DNA of 64,000 nt, taken from Akebia trifoliata. Lineage: Eukaryota; Streptophyta; Magnoliopsida; Ranunculales; Lardizabalaceae. Location of the stretch: NCBI GenBank assembly GCA_017979445.1, contig CM030709.1, positions 1,984,001-2,048,000 of the forward strand, read 5' to 3'. The notes below the pieces were generated by a model. It had not been told where the DNA came from, did no database searches, and saw nothing but the letters and a program-made list of their open reading frames with translations. Both the position numbers and the translations under genes were made by a program. Shown piece by piece: positions 1 through 13,088 of the stretch (the stretch's first letter is position 1; each line of letters starts with the position of its first letter).

Positions 1-1560
1 TGTTTAAATATATAAAATTTGCTTATTTATATATCAAAACCCCAAGGGGGTTTTGCCTAGTGGCAAGCCAAGCCTCGATAAGCTCCTCAGGAAGAAATGT
101 ATTCCTTGGGGTGGCTTCCAAGGCCTGATTGACCCTTGACTCTACTTGTTGCAAGTAGGACTTTTCGAGAGGGTTATATGTTATATTGAATTTGATATGA
201 TCTTGATCCAAGAGGATTTATATAGATAGTCTATAGTAAATTAGGCATAATTTTATCATACAGACTCGAAATTCGATAATTCCAAAGATGTTAGAAAGAA
301 GATTTAGAGGGTTATCCTACAAAAGCATGTTGAAATCATCGTTTATCCCTCTGAAATCACAGTCAAAGTTGGATTTTTAATTCGATTATGATTTTGAACT
401 TGTGGTGGAAAAGAGTTTTAACGTATTTAGGATTCTTAATCTAGTTAAGAAGTATTATGAATTAATTAAAACTTTACTATTTATGATAAGTACATCAATT
501 AAAATAGAACTAGATTTTTTTTTTTTTTTTAATAAATACCACTGTAACTGTGTTTGGAAAGATGGAGAGAAAAGTAATAAAGCAATTCCGTTTTCTCTAA
601 TTATTGGGATTATGTTTTTCATGTGAGTTTTGTTTGGATTAGATCCAAATGTTTTTTATAGGTAAGTTGAACTTGAACCCACAATCTCAAAGTTGCTTTG
701 CAATGTGTCCAACCAACTGAGCTATGGGTCTAAGCCCATGATCCAAACCTATGTTACCTGGTTCACTCAGTTTGAATTCGGGTTCATGGTTTACCACTCT
801 GGAGTGAATCCGTTTCATTGGGTGGGTGGAGAAAATTTGTTTCTTGGTTTCCTAGGTCAGTTCGCTGCTTGGTTTGCTTGTACATATATATATATAATTC
901 AAATACACAAGTTTTAAGTATAATTATAATGTTAAAAATTTTCAAATTGAATAGAAATACGTTAATAAAATTATCCAAATTTTAAATATCAACAATGAAA
1001 AAATATAATAAATTAGTTTGATTTACCGACCAAATTAAAAGATTATTTGATTTGCCAAACTTATGCTTTGGTTTGCTGAATCAAATGTTTTGGTTCACCG
1101 AACTGAAGCAAAATCTGGTGGGTTCGTGATTCGCTTGATTTTACAAACCCGGTAGGAACCGTACCACAAATCAGTTCACTTCGTACCGGTTCGGACAAGT
1201 AGCAACAAATTGGGTAACATGGATCCGAACCCAATCCAATCCTTATTAAATTGTTCCAAGATCTAATCCGGCCCCAATACATTGACAACCCTACTTCAAC
1301 ACTGCATTGTGATCTATTGAAATCTCACTACTGCAAACACATTTCATAAATCACATAACATTAATATACATGCTTACATTTCATAAACATGGGTTCAAAC
1401 CCATAGAACAATTAGGACGACATGGGTTCAACCAATCCTGCTTGACCTAACACTGACAACTAAAAAATGTTACAACAATAATTCAGACTGCTAGGATTCA
1501 GACCTGCCCCAGCTACTTCTAAACAAGGAGATTTGATCGAGTCACAGAACATTAAAAAAA
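1..1560. other. Intergenic, repeat-derived
   Basis: No gene is supported here. The left edge (23-211, minus) has a 62-codon open frame with no recognisable domain. A tRNA-like SINE head lies at about 667-724. From about 1030 to 1290 the sequence looks like a decayed terminal-inverted-repeat element. Its right end, read on the minus strand, starts GTAGGGTTGTCAATG, the kind of end seen in plant hAT-type non-autonomous elements. The rest is AT-rich with no visible signal. Confidence 0.5.
667..735 (-). mobile_element. tRNA-derived SINE head (A and B boxes)
   Basis: On the minus strand, an A-box-like TAGCTCAGTTGGTTGGAC (707-724) is followed by a B-box-like GGGTTCAAGTTC (about 669-680), the spacing of an internal RNA polymerase III promoter. 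The flanks cannot pair into a tRNA acceptor stem, so this is a SINE or tRNA pseudogene rather than a tRNA gene. Confidence 0.5.
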
Positions 1561-1572
1561 AAAAAATGTGTA

Positions 1573-1752
1573 ATGATTTTCTAACTCAACTCTGACAGAA
1601 TAACTCAAAAACTCAACGTGGCATGAGCAAGAACCGTAGATTTTTCCCTCGGGATACACAACTGGACATCCCAAGGGGAAAATATATGGTTTTTGCACAT
1701 GCCACATCAGAGTTTTTGAGTAATTCTGTCAGATTGAGTTAGAAAATCAGCA
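1573..1752. mobile_element. Foldback MITE (family A, copy 1)
   Basis: The arm GATTTTCTAACTCAACTCTG (from about 1576) reappears inverted near 1750. The two halves pair over most of 180 bp, including the AACGTGGCATG / CATGCCACATC and CGTAGATTTTTCCC / GGGGAAAATATATGG segments. Four related copies occur elsewhere in the window. It lies about 150 bp beyond the stop codon of the SMR gene, probably in or near its 3' UTR. Confidence 0.7.
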
Positions 1753-1906
1753 GTAAAAAAAACATAAATTAGGATCATGGGGGGATTACAGATCAAGAAG
1801 CACCACCCTAGGACCAGTCCAGGCTTTTTTTTCCTCTTTGGGGCCCAGAAGTAGCCAAGACAGGTGCAGATGTGCATAATGTGTTCAGTAATCCACCGAG
1901 ATCAAG

Positions 1907-4900
1907 TTAATCAGACTCGCCATCAGAATCCATAAAGGTGAACTCTCTTTGCCCATCTAGCTTGAGCACCACTGTTCCTCGGTTTTCTTCACTCCACTCG
2001 ATGCCTGCCTTCTTTACAAGGCCAATGACCTGCAACATATATGAAAGCCGGTGACAAGTGGAAAGTCAAACTTGCAGTAATAGATAAATCCAAGGCTGGC
2101 TGTTTACCATGTTAAATAAAATTTCATACATTCTAAAACAATAATCTCGGACTGTGATCCTTGATTTTCCTAAAACCCACAATAAGAGGAGCAAAATAAA
2201 TACAATTGGTCAATTCCGGGCATACCGAATGTTTCAGTTTTCCCTTCCCAACACCATGGCTTCCACATCCTGTGATAACCTTGAGAAATTGAACAGCTGC
2301 ATGGGGGGAAAAAAGTACTTAGCCCAACACAGACAATATATTAGCTTTTTAATGCCAAGGAATAAAATGGGATGGTATGGGATCATGTTAGAAACTTACA
2401 AGGTATGTACGTTGTAAATAGGAGGAGGTGTACTTTCAAAAGCCTCATCGCTTGTTTTACATGTTGCCCGTGCAGATCAATCGTCACCATATTTTGTATT
2501 CCCTTGTTTCTACAAACAATCAGGTTTGTCACTCAACTTGATTCATACATCTTACAATATACCAATAAATTGAGAGGAGAAAAAAACAAACGAAACCTAA
2601 TTAGTTTTAATTAATTTTGAAGAGATCAACCTAGCTTCAAATATCTCCTGGCTGGCTTTTTCATCGGCCTCTCGAGCGATTTTATTGTGAACTCTTCCCT
2701 AATCAAATGCAACATAGCAATCCAGTTAATTACCTATAGAGAAAGTGATACATGCCCATGACACAAACTTGTCCAGAGTAAACTATCCTATGCTGTAAAC
2801 ATGTTTAATTCCTTCCATTGCACAGAGCCATGAATGCTTGAAAGGGGTTGGGTTCGGGCTGGATATGAGTATATCCATATCGGACTTTTTATTCGGATCC
2901 ATATCCGATCCGAATTGGATCCTACTAGCTAAAACCATATCCGAACCATTTTATTTTATCAAACCCATATTTGGATCTGACCCGACCAAATTAATTAATT
3001 CAGGTCAGTCAGGTCCGATAATTCCAAACCATTCAAGGTTATTTAAATAAAAATCACTAAAGTGTGACTTGAACTCAAGACCTCTTCCTTTATGGAGGGA
3101 GGCCTTAGCCACTATGCCCAACACTAACAGGTTGTGAAAAAATACCCTGCAAATTATAAAATATAATTGACAAAGTAATATATCATTCAGATCTAGGCGG
3201 ATATAGGGATGGATCCGTATCCGACCTACGTCCAACTCGGGTCAATGGACATCAACCCATATCTGACCCATTTTTTTAATTTGGATATACTTGAAGGAAC
3301 CAAACCTGCTAAATTCGGATTCGGATCACTCGGATTTCGGATAAAATCTGACCCATTTTAAGACCTAAATGAACCGCTCTGTTATGAGCAACAGAGGAAC
3401 AGAACACCAATTGGACAATTTATGAGTTGTATTGCGTCGTTTTTCCAACAAAGACTTGGAGATCTCAGTTATATCCTCTTGGGAAGATGCTCTATGATCA
3501 TCCAATTGGTATGGTTTCTGGTCTGCAATAATTCTAGACAACAAAAAAATTGTGATGGGCTCACAACATTGATGACAGTGAGCTGTGTGTTTCATGTTTT
3601 CTACATAGGCTGTGTACCTGTTCTGAAAGATGAGCAGCATGCCCCCTCTCTCCCCTCGAATATGCTGTTGCAGCCTGGAGAAGGATTTAAATTTCCTCTT
3701 TCAGTCAGCAAAAATACACCACCAAACGTAAAGTGTTAAAAGAAAACTTCCTTACTTTTTTATAGTAGGATTTCATTGTATCCCAGTTCTCCATTGCAGT
3801 CTTCCTAAACACATGATATTCTTCTCCTTCAACTATGATTTATAAGAGAAGAGAAAATAACTGTTAAGTAGTTGTTTCAAAATGATAATAATGATGTTTT
3901 CAGTAAATATGAAATCCAGAATAGCTGTAAAGATGCTTTCTTTTCTATTTATGTTTGTTGTTTTGTGGAGGATAATAGGATAAAGTGTAGAGGGAGAAGA
4001 AAATACAGTGAGGAGCTACAACAGAGATGGATCACTCAAGCTTTATAATACTCAGAGTAGGCCACTTTGTCATTCTCATTTAGGAATTACGGGATGATGT
4101 CACAAGGTTCTTCACAATATCCAATGTGAGAATTTCCAGGAAAACTACATTCCATAGACATCTCGAATATGTACGAAATAAGTTGAAGAAAATCAGATAA
4201 ACATCCAGTAGTTTTCAAGGTCGTAGCGCCTATAAAAACTAAAGAGCTCAATTGCAGAACTCCTGCTAGAGAATCAAGTCGAGAAATCTTTGTAGAACTC
4301 ATATTGTAATTAGATACCAGAAGATGCAAGTTCTAAGAAAACTTAATGGGGTAAAATGACATACCATAGTCAGTATTCTTTTGAACTTCTTTAGCACTAG
4401 CAGGACGGATAGCCGATCCTAGTCCAAATGACTCCATTTTCCTTACTACATTCTTCCAGTTCTTACTGTTAGGTTCATTTTCAGATCTTTTTGGGAAATT
4501 GAACAAAGATTCCAACATCTTTTGTGGTAGACCTGGTCCTGGAATTTCTGGCCAGGATGGAGAATGTTTCTTAGAACCAACAAGAACATCAAGATAATTC
4601 CTGAAACAATACAGAATATGATCATCAAAATAAGAACACAAGTATGTGTTCACCTGCACAAAAGCCCAGAAGACTTTTTATGAGGCGTTACAGTTGACAT
4701 GAAATATATCGAATCCATGAAACAGATCAACAGAAAATCCAAAATAATACAGAATAGATTTACACCCAATTTATCTGTAAGATACACAATGTAACCAAAC
4801 TAATACTGCGAATAGACCAACATTTCATATAAATAAACTCAACTAAACATTAATACTTATTGTAACAAATAGGTAATTGTTCTGGACCAATTGTACATAA

Positions 4901-7900
4901 ACAGTTCCAGTTTGTGTATGTGCTCCAGGAAACAACTGGAAGGCTGATGCCTAAAAGGTCACATAAACCAGTAAATGAACTCATCTCATGAAGGCCATTT
5001 AGAATTCTCTGATTCCAAATAAAATTTTGACATGGGTGCAAGAACACCAACACACATCATGCATACTTTCTACTGAATTTCTGAGGCTTATTCTGTCTTG
5101 ACTATCAAATATGATATATCTACTAAAGAATACACTCTAATAAGATAAAAATTGTCTTGGGTTATAAATTATTCTCTTTTTAATGACAAAAGGCCCTGGA
5201 ACCTAGAAGAAAACCCGATCAGCTCAAATTAGAATGAGATCGCATCCAAAGGTCCACATAGCTTAGCTGGCCATAAAAATAAAAAAGCTCATTACTGGTT
5301 AATAATATGGGTTAAAGTGGAGGCATCTGAATTTTCATAATCATCACCACCAAAGCCTTGTCCCAAATATTTGGGGTAGGCTGGACAAATCATGTCCCCC
5401 CATTCAAGAAAAATAAAAATAAAAAACTTGTTTCTGGTTATTCGAATAGGCAGAACTAAACACATCTGTGCTTTACTTCAAATAATTTTTCATTGCCAAG
5501 GTCAGAATTAATTACCTGCAATCATAACCTGAAGACTGCTGCAGGATTTGCTGAAGTTCTTCAGATAAATAAAATGCTGAATCTGACATCCTATCTGGTA
5601 ACTGTTGCAAATATTTTCAACATCAAGAATAAGTACAAAAAGGAGCAGATCATTCACTTAACATTTTTTGTAAAGCTTATTCAGTTAATGATCAAAATAT
5701 TGAGATTGGTGCAATCATGAGCCGATGAGGGCATTCTTTGTGAAGCTTATTGCATTCACTAGCCTCCAAGGACTTCATTTTATTGTTTGTATTTACTCTC
5801 CATGTCCCCATTGTTGTAAACTTGTAATCATAGTAATCTCCCCCTATGATCAATCTCTTGGTCCAAGGGCATAAAGTGAAGTCCTGGAGGCTAGTGAACG
5901 TAATAGATCTTCTTGAATCTTGTTTACAACAGAATTCTGCTTTTTGAAACACTTGATCTTAACGACTTCATCGATCTTAACACTCACTGATCAAAAATAT
6001 TCAAAAGAAAATAAATAAAATTCAAATATAAAGGATCAAGACATTACCTGGCATTTATCTACAGTACCATCTATACTGTCATTGCATTCAACTAATCTTC
6101 TTGAATCTTGCTTACAATTTTCGATATAATTACCAGTTCCTCCATCCTTGAACAGGCCGCATGAGGCTGACAAATCAAGTAATGCATCCAAGGCCTGAAA
6201 AAGTATAAACTTTACTAAGAAAATGCCAACTCTTTAAGTAGGCAGCAGCATACAGGCAAAAGGATCATCGATAAAGACCTTTTTCAAGCCTTGAATGAGT
6301 TCTACTAAGTGCCCATCTTGGGCCAAAGTACAAAAAACTATTGTGAGCAATCTATAAGCCATTGCAAGGAATTATCCCCCCACCACTATTTTGTGGGTTC
6401 ATTTTTAAGTTTTATAATGTAAGTAACTCAAGCTTTGTGATTTACTCAGTCAGTTTATGTTGGCAAATGGTCAGTAATATCATGGCCAATGGATCCAAAG
6501 ATTCTATTGATTACAGCCTTACAGGTCCAGATTGCCTGGCTCCAATCTCTAGTCAACTAAACCTATTTGAACAATCCCATGTGATCCCCAAGGCCAAGTC
6601 AAAATCCGAGTAAGCACCAAGTCAATATCAATTTAGGTCCAAGTCAGACCAAATTAATGTCAAACTTGAGCCGATCTCGAGTTACAAAAGGTGGTCCAAC
6701 TTGGGACTGCCAAATCTCATATCTTTATTCAACGAATCAGTTAACCCTGGCTCAAACTATTCCCGCAATTGGAAGAAAATAATTAATGGTTTGAGCTGCT
6801 TCTTTTTTAAAAAATTCCCTTGAGCATGTAGTGAATTATGACTGTCGATGGAACCAACCACAAAAAGGGTAACTATGGTTTACTTGTTCCTTTTATTAGT
6901 AGTCAGCTTCCAAGCAATAAATCCTTACAGTTCATGGTTAGTAGACAAATGACATGGAACCAGTAAGAATGTTTTTATACCTTTTCAACATCATATCCAC
7001 AATGACCTGTAAAGAAAAAAAAATCAGATTATCTACGGTACAATTCAAATTCATCTTATCTTATATATAGAAGAACCTACTTAGTCAATAATAAATTATA
7101 TATATAGGGTCGCATTCGGCAGCCAACGTTAGCTGCCGAAAAAAATTCAGATTATCTACGGTACAATTCAAATTCATCTTATCTTATATATATATAGGGT
7201 CAGGATCTCTTGACTCATGAAGAATGACTCAAGGAAAAACACATGATCCTAACCATCTAAACACAAAATCCAATGGTTTATCCTCGGGATAAGTATCTCC
7301 AAGATATGTGTTATCAAGATATGCATAAATCTCAACTATTGGATATTGAGAGGGCCATGGGGAGATTAAAAAGATTTGATGTGATTTATTCTCACTTCTC
7401 AGGGAAGACCAAAGAACTGGGAAGTTAACTATGGGCAAGTTATCAATAAATTCCTTCTACATCCATTTGGGTAGTTCAGCTCATGATTCTTCTCCTATAA
7501 GAATGCTTTGGGGATTGCACATCCAACTAAGGTGGCATTGTTTGCATAGAAATTTGTCATGGACGTGATATTAACAAATGACCACTTAATCAATAGAGGT
7601 TTCAAATCCCTAAGCACACCCCAGCATCAATTGTTTATGATGTAAACAATTTGGGGTCGGCTAAACGTATTCTCTCTTAAGTCGTAATACATCAAATAAA
7701 AACAAAGTTTGAATATAGTCCACATCAACTGTTTATTATGTAAACAATTCTTGATGTTAGGAAAACAAAACAAACAAAAAAATAAAAATAAAAAGTTTAA
7801 AACATTAGAGTTCCCTACATCCTGGGTTCAGGACCCTTGTTCACCTCTCTTGAGGTGAAGTAGGGAGGGGAAGACATAGAAGAAAAGGAAACTTACTGAA

Positions 7901-8497
7901 TACATCTCTGACTACATCCATGCTAAGCTCACACTCGTCGCCAAGCATCGACGACAAAAAATTCTCAGCATCTTTGTTGCTTGCAGGTACGTTGCTAAGC
8001 CCCTTACACTTTGGAAAATTGTATCTTTTACCTCTATCAGATGGGGTAGACCTCACATAATCCTTCCCCAAAACATTGGAAACCGTTCCTGCTGAAGCAA
8101 CAACCCTCTTTTGCTTATTTCCTCCAAAACCCTTAGCACGACCCATCATCTGAACATCAGACTCGAAAAACCTATCCGAAGAACTGGAACTCGAACTTGT
8201 TGAAGGATCGTCTCCATTAGAATCGAAAAACCTCTCCGAAGAACTCGAACTCGTCGAGGGATCATTCACGTTCTCCATCAAGAATCCTAGAATCTCTGCA
8301 GACTTATTTGCATCTCCTTCTGCCTCTCTATAAGCTGATGTAACTTCATCGAGAGAAGCCAAAGAGAAAGTTTCAGCCAAACAATTGAGGATTCTATGCT
8401 CCTCGTTATCTTCCTTTCCACCAACATCTCCATTAACATTTCCTTTGGTTTGGCGAGGAACCCTAGTTTTCTTCTTCTTCGTCCTCGCGTTTTTCAT
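1907..8497 (-). CDS. SMR domain-containing protein (At5g58720-like), 11 exons
   Basis: Exons in transcript order: 8497-7897, 7006-6981, 6194-6048, 5601-5516, 4600-4365, 3832-3756, 3674-3618, 2698-2631, 2509-2400, 2296-2226, 2029-1907. All junctions are GT-AG and keep phase, giving 533 residues; I recall the Arabidopsis family member as slightly over 500. A basic N-terminus (MKNARTKKKK) is followed by a CUE/UBA-like helical segment at about residues 35-75 and a serine-rich linker. Next come a DUF1771 domain (EEYHVFRKTAMENW ... AREADEKASQEIFEAR) and a C-terminal Smr domain with the hallmark IDLHGQHV and TGCGSHG motifs. Smr domains are linked to nucleic-acid binding or nicking; the plant protein's role is poorly known. 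The start is the ATG at 8497; an in-frame ATG at 8527 would add ten residues. Exon 2 is only 26 bp. Introns hold several small transposons. Confidence 0.93.
2826..3372. mobile_element. Non-autonomous TIR element in an SMR intron, with nested SINE-like head
   Basis: This AT-rich stretch in the SMR intron at 2699-3617 is full of 'GGATCCATATCCGA'-type words. Its right end on the minus strand (TTTAGGTCTTAAAATGGGTC) resembles the ends of the element at 23378-23855. Inside it, on the minus strand, A-box-like TGGGCATAGTGGCTAAGGCC (3101-3120) and B-box-like CTTGAGTTCAAGTC (3066-3079) suggest a nested tRNA-derived SINE. Exact ends are uncertain. Confidence 0.4.
5345..5395. repeat. RTE-LINE-like 3' tail motif
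   Basis: The palindromic CCCAAATATTTGGGG, flanked by AAGCCTTGT and TAGGCTGG, is one of at least seven copies of this motif in the window. From memory it resembles the 3' end of plant RTE-type LINEs. It lies in an SMR intron. Confidence 0.4.
5745..5905. repeat. Small inverted repeat in SMR intron 3
   Basis: TTCACTAGCCTCCAAGGACTTCATTTTAT-like sequence at about 5755-5781 reappears inverted at about 5874-5900, so about 155 bp could fold into a hairpin. Immediately after it (about 5908-5931) comes a near copy of part of exon 3 (about 6092-6115, TCTTCTTGAATCTTG), which suggests a short local duplication. Confidence 0.5.
7018..7200. repeat. 55-bp direct repeat and perfect hairpin in SMR intron 1
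   Basis: TCAGATTATCTACGGTACAA through CTTATCTTATATATA occurs at about 7021-7072 and again at about 7147-7195. Between the copies, 7116-7139 is a perfect 8-bp stem TCGGCAGC / GCTGCCGA around the loop CAACGTTA. The string TATATAGGGTC follows both repeats. The arrangement looks like a transposon end or insertion scar of an unidentified family. Confidence 0.55.
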
Positions 8498-11400
8498 CCT
8501 CCACAGAAACGTCTCAACCCAAAACAAGATTTCGATTCAATTGGCAGATCAAACAATAGAAAACAACAATTTCGACAGGACTTCAACTCGAATCCCGATC
8601 CACAACCACAAATTGAACAACAAAATTTATGAGTTGCAGAGGTTCAGGGATCGGATTCGATTTGTGGGTCGCGATAGTTCGAGTTCGTTGAAAACCTAAT
8701 TTGCCATACAATGTAGGCTGAAAAAGAAATTTCAGAAAAAGTGGAGGAGGAGAGATGGATTTTATCTAAAATAACTAACATCTTCTCGTGGTCCTCCAAT
8801 AGGGAGTTTCTTTAGCTTTGAGTAGCATTTAAGTCTCAATTATAATAAAAGTCGGAGTAGATCAGAGCCGCCTAGCATACACGTCTTGCTTCGCAAATAG
8901 ATACGATGTCGTCGACATGGCTAATGCCACGTAGGCAGATTCTTTTAATTTAAACGTCATAATAAAACGGTTAAAATCACCAATAACGGTTGATCCATGT
9001 ACGGGTCACTTTTAGAACACGTGGCATTTTCAGATCACTCGAATAATCTTGTGGCACGTGCAACGCCTCCCCCACACGCACCACATGATTCCTTGAAAGC
9101 ATGGGCCATTGGAATCAGACTCTGATTCCGATTCCGATTCCGATTCCGATTATAGTTTCAAAACGATTAAAAATAGTTTGTATTGTAAGTGAATCAACAC
9201 TAGGGGTCGTTTGGTAATCCTTCTGACTAAAATAAAATCTGCTTTTAAATTTTTTTCTATTTTTATAAAAAAAAATTACTGGGGCAAAACATTTTTTTCC
9301 TTTTTTCATTGAAAATATAGAAAGATTTTATTCAAAACTAGAACTAAAATATCTTACATATCAAAACAGTTCTTCAAGACATTGTAATAAAGAAGACTTG
9401 CGAGGAGCCAAGAGATGGGCTTGGTTATTTACAGTGTGTTTGATTTGAATGTAAAATTGATTCTTGATTCTAGTTATGGATTGTTAAAAACAGATTTCCA
9501 AAATTCAAAATATAGTTTGGCTAACATTGTTTTTAAAAACTAATCTTATGAAGAAAATTAAAAAATTAAAAAAAAAAGACAAAATGTGCATCTTGAGATT
9601 GAATATGAAAGCAAAAACATTTATCTTGAAGATTGAAGGCGATAAGTTTTGAGGTGAATTAAGATAGTTTCGATATGAATCATGTTTTATGAAAATGGTT
9701 TAGTATTTTGTTGAAATTATCAAAAGGACCAAATATTAATTTTTGGTATTTATTTAGACCAAAATGGATATCTTCCAAGAGTCGTGTTGGAGTAACATTA
9801 ACATTAACATTGAATCCCATATCGTTGACGTGGAGGTGAGCACAGAACCATGGATGCTTTTCACTCGTATCAACAGTTGGCAAACCTGGTAAAAAAGCGT
9901 CATTGTGGTCTCATAATAAACCGTGATGAATGTTATTAGCATCTTTTTTTGACTTATTCTGAGATATATATTCAAATGTCAAATCGAAACTCGCGCAACT
10001 TGAAGGAATAAAATTAATTCCATATTCTTGCTTTAACATTGTGATGGAATCCCATTCTTAGCTAGTGGTGAGCACTTTGAGAGGTTATGGATTCCTTTGG
10101 AATGATGAGTTACAGCTTATGGGGAAACGAGGTGATGCAAAGACTAGGAAACTGGTTTGAGAAAGTTTTCATCTCTTGTGATGGTTCATGATCTCCCAAA
10201 TTATCATTTCCCCAAGATTTATTAATGTACGAGTACTACTAGGGTTGCAACCTGAGCGAATTGGAGGATAAATCCAAGCTCAACCCAAGTAGCAGAACTC
10301 TCAACCCGAGCTTGATTTTCTATAATTGGGTTGAGTTCAGGTTAGCCTAAGTCAGATAATTTTGGGCAATTTGGTCAAGTTGGACTTGCTGAATAACCCT
10401 AATTTCTTTTGGTCAACAAATAAATTTTGCATTTTTTTATTTTAAAAAATGCATCAAAACCAAAAATATTAGTAAATAAAATTGCATACGACCTTCAAAT
10501 CCATTATTGAGAGAATATTTGGAGAAATTATTCTAAACCAAAGTTCACATTAATATTAATTAATTATCCACAAGTCATAATAAGATGCAATAAAAAAGTT
10601 AAATAAAAAATCTATAATTAATATAAAAAGAATTATATATTAGTAAATAACATTAGGTTCAGGTTAAGTCAGGTTGCTCGTACTCTCAACTCAAATAAAA
10701 ACTGGGTTGAAATATTCTAACCCAGGCTCACCCATCAATCGAGTTGAGCCCAGGTTGAGCTCCGACCAACCTGCCTAGGTTGCAGTCCTATGTATGATTG
10801 TAAGGACTACTCTCTATCTCAAAATGGTGTGGGCAAACTTTACGATATTAAAAAAAAACAAGATTTATTGGTGTGGGTATGCCCATGAAACTATGTAAAC
10901 AAACAAAGGGGTGGGGGGCCATTGATACAAGCCACAAACATGCAAAAAAATGTGTGCATCAATGGAATCTGGCTTGCTATATGCTAGCAAGCCTTTTATT
11001 GACTTTAGAGGAGCCTTAATATAGTCCTACTGCAAATCTATCACTCTGAAAAGCAAATATTTTTCAAGCTCAACTACAACACAATGGACCTAACAACTTT
11101 TCATTTATAGCTAAAATGAAAAGCCCCTCCCATGTCACACTTCAATGACATGTATGTATGTACGGTAGTTTCAATGAAGTATGAACCTGAATCATTGGAG
11201 AAAGTTTTATGGACTTTTCAAATACTAATTGTAAAATCAAAGGACTTGTCATCCTTTGATTTACTCCGTTTTAAAATAGAAGGTTGAAAGTTTTTGCATA
11301 TATACCAATTGAACTCGACAATATTTCTAGAAAGCGTCATGCTTAAGTTGAAGATACATGATATTAGATAAGTACTTGAACCTATGCCCAAAAAAAAAAA

Positions 11401-12640
11401 ACCTTTTGAGTCCCCATCTAGCTTCAAATTTTCTAAAACCTTGTCGTTTAAATTACATGTGATATCTCCAAGGATGTATATCATATATTATAAAAAAGAG
11501 TCGTGACAATATGACGCCCTCCTTTGACACACACCCCCCCTCTGCCCCCATTACAGAATCATAGATCATTTGCTTCAAGATACACAAGAAAAATATTTGT
11601 GATTAGGCATACCTCAAAGCAAAATAATCTGTAAAGGTCGATTTTGTGATAAATCGACCTCGATCATAATTTCATCATTAAATTTACAAATCGACAATAA
11701 TAATAGAAATAACATGGAAAGATAGAGAAGACAATGATTTTTTACATGTTTCGACAAACGTGCCTACGTTTACAGGCTCGAGAAATCGTTTCATTATAAA
11801 TCTCACGTTTACATGACTTCCTCACCTCATCTCCATTTTTTTCTTTTTTCTTCTCCTTTCTACCATGGCCTCAAAGTCTTTAAATAGAAAAATCTTAAAA
11901 GAGTCATAACCTTAATTAAGTTATAATTGATCATATTACCCCTTATTCAAATTAATAATTACATAAAAAGAAAAAGAATCATCTTAAATTGAAATTCTTC
12001 CTTAATAAGATAAAGTCTTCTTCAAATGATGTCATGTGCCCATCTTGGGATGTGTGTTGATAGTGAAGATGAACGATTTGGATGGGAGACGATTTTATCC
12101 CTCCACATGATTATGGTTTTATGATGGATGTGTCTGTTAGAGACGGGTGTTAGAAAATCATTACACTATAAAAATGGGGTCATGAAAAAAAAGAAGAAGC
12201 ATGTGTCATTTTACAAAGAGTGTCGGACTCGACCTATATGAAAGAGTCCGAATTGCATGCACCCACTTGAAGGATTAAAACCCTCCTCCCATATCCCAAT
12301 ACATACCACATAAGCCATAATCCAAAAAGTTAAGGCCTAAAATATCTTCTTTAAAAATTTTCCTTAGATCACAGTTTATGTGTATTGGGGTAATCTTTCG
12401 TGGGGGCATACGATCCGCGCTCTACATAGAACAATTTGGGGATTGGACTCGATGGGCTCAAAAGGCCAGGACTCGATTCTTTTGCAGTGACTCTCATGAG
12501 TTGTCACTCGTGCCAAGGAAATACCTATTCCCTTCGCCTGGATAGGTTGTACAAAGTCCAACCGTTTTCGTGTTGAAGGGAAGTTACACAAACAACCAAA
12601 AGGAATCATTTGGTAGTCAGCTCGAAATTCTGAGGACAAT
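8498..12640. other. Intergenic region between SMR and LIMR genes
   Basis: This 4.1 kb holds no supported gene. The first 200 bp is probably the promoter and 5' UTR of the divergently transcribed SMR gene. A short ATTCCG run lies at 9124-9149. A decayed arm at about 9783-9870 (GTAACATTAACATTAACATT ... ATGGATGCTTTTCACTCGTATC) is related to the inverted repeat at 41.2 kb. An element with TAGGGTTGCAACC / GGTTGCAGTCCTA ends lies at about 10238-10789. LTR-like AT-rich sequence (TTTCGACAAACGTGCCTACGT) runs near 11740-11800. Confidence 0.5.
10238..10789. mobile_element. Non-autonomous element with TAGGGTTGCAACC ends
   Basis: The left end TAGGGTTGCAACCTGAGC is matched by the inverted right end TAGGACTGCAACCTAGG. 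The interior repeats AACCCAAG / GGTTGAG words and has no coding frame. The inverted ends and lack of coding potential fit a hAT-type MITE. A convincing 8-bp target-site duplication was not found, so the class is inferred. Confidence 0.5.
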
Positions 12641-12645
12641 ATAGC

Positions 12646-12868
12646 ATGGTTTTTAAACTCGGTATCGCGTCTCGTCTCGTTCAGCTCGATACCGAGTCAT
12701 CTCGAACAAGTTTTCCAATACATTTGAGACGTCTCGTGAGATAACTTGAAAAATTGAAGTGTAAAACTTGATCACAAAAATGACTTTGTGAGTTGGTCTC
12801 GTTCAGCTCTGATACCGATTTAACTCGGGCGATACGTATCGGTCTCGGACGAGTTTAAAAACAACGCA
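12646..12868. mobile_element. MITE with GGTTTTTAAACTCG ends, just upstream of LIMR
   Basis: The left end GGTTTTTAAACTCG is matched by the inverted right end GTTTTTAAACTCGTCCGAGA. The interior is rich in CTCG words (GTCTCGTTCAGCTC occurs twice). The element ends about 220 bp before the LIMR start codon, so it probably lies in that gene's promoter. The 52-kb element inside NUP88 intron 3 has related CTCG-rich ends. Confidence 0.6.
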
Positions 12869-13088
12869 ATATAGTATTTTACCTCTCACAACTCACAGGT
12901 CCAACGCGTACACGATTCAGCTGACAGAAATCCCTTTCCCCTCTGTTTCTCTCTGTTTTCAAATCTTCCAGTTCAGATCAGATGCCGAGTCCTCTCCTTC
13001 GATTTCTCCTCTATTGAAGAACAACAACAAAATCGACATCTCTGGTTCGATCGCTCGATTCGATTAGAACAAAAAAGCTCAAATAACA

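Noticed and set aside
23..211. A 62-codon open frame on the minus strand at the left edge
   Set aside because: It has no recognisable domain and no splice-linked neighbours, and its start is probably outside any gene model. The AT-rich flanks look intergenic, and I could not support a retroelement or viral origin.
667..735. Intact tRNA gene
   Set aside because: A and B boxes are present but the ends do not pair into an acceptor stem, so it is a SINE head or pseudogene.
4087..4329. Open frame on the minus strand between SMR exons
   Set aside because: It lies wholly within an intron; joining 4365 to 3832 gives the conserved family sequence in frame.
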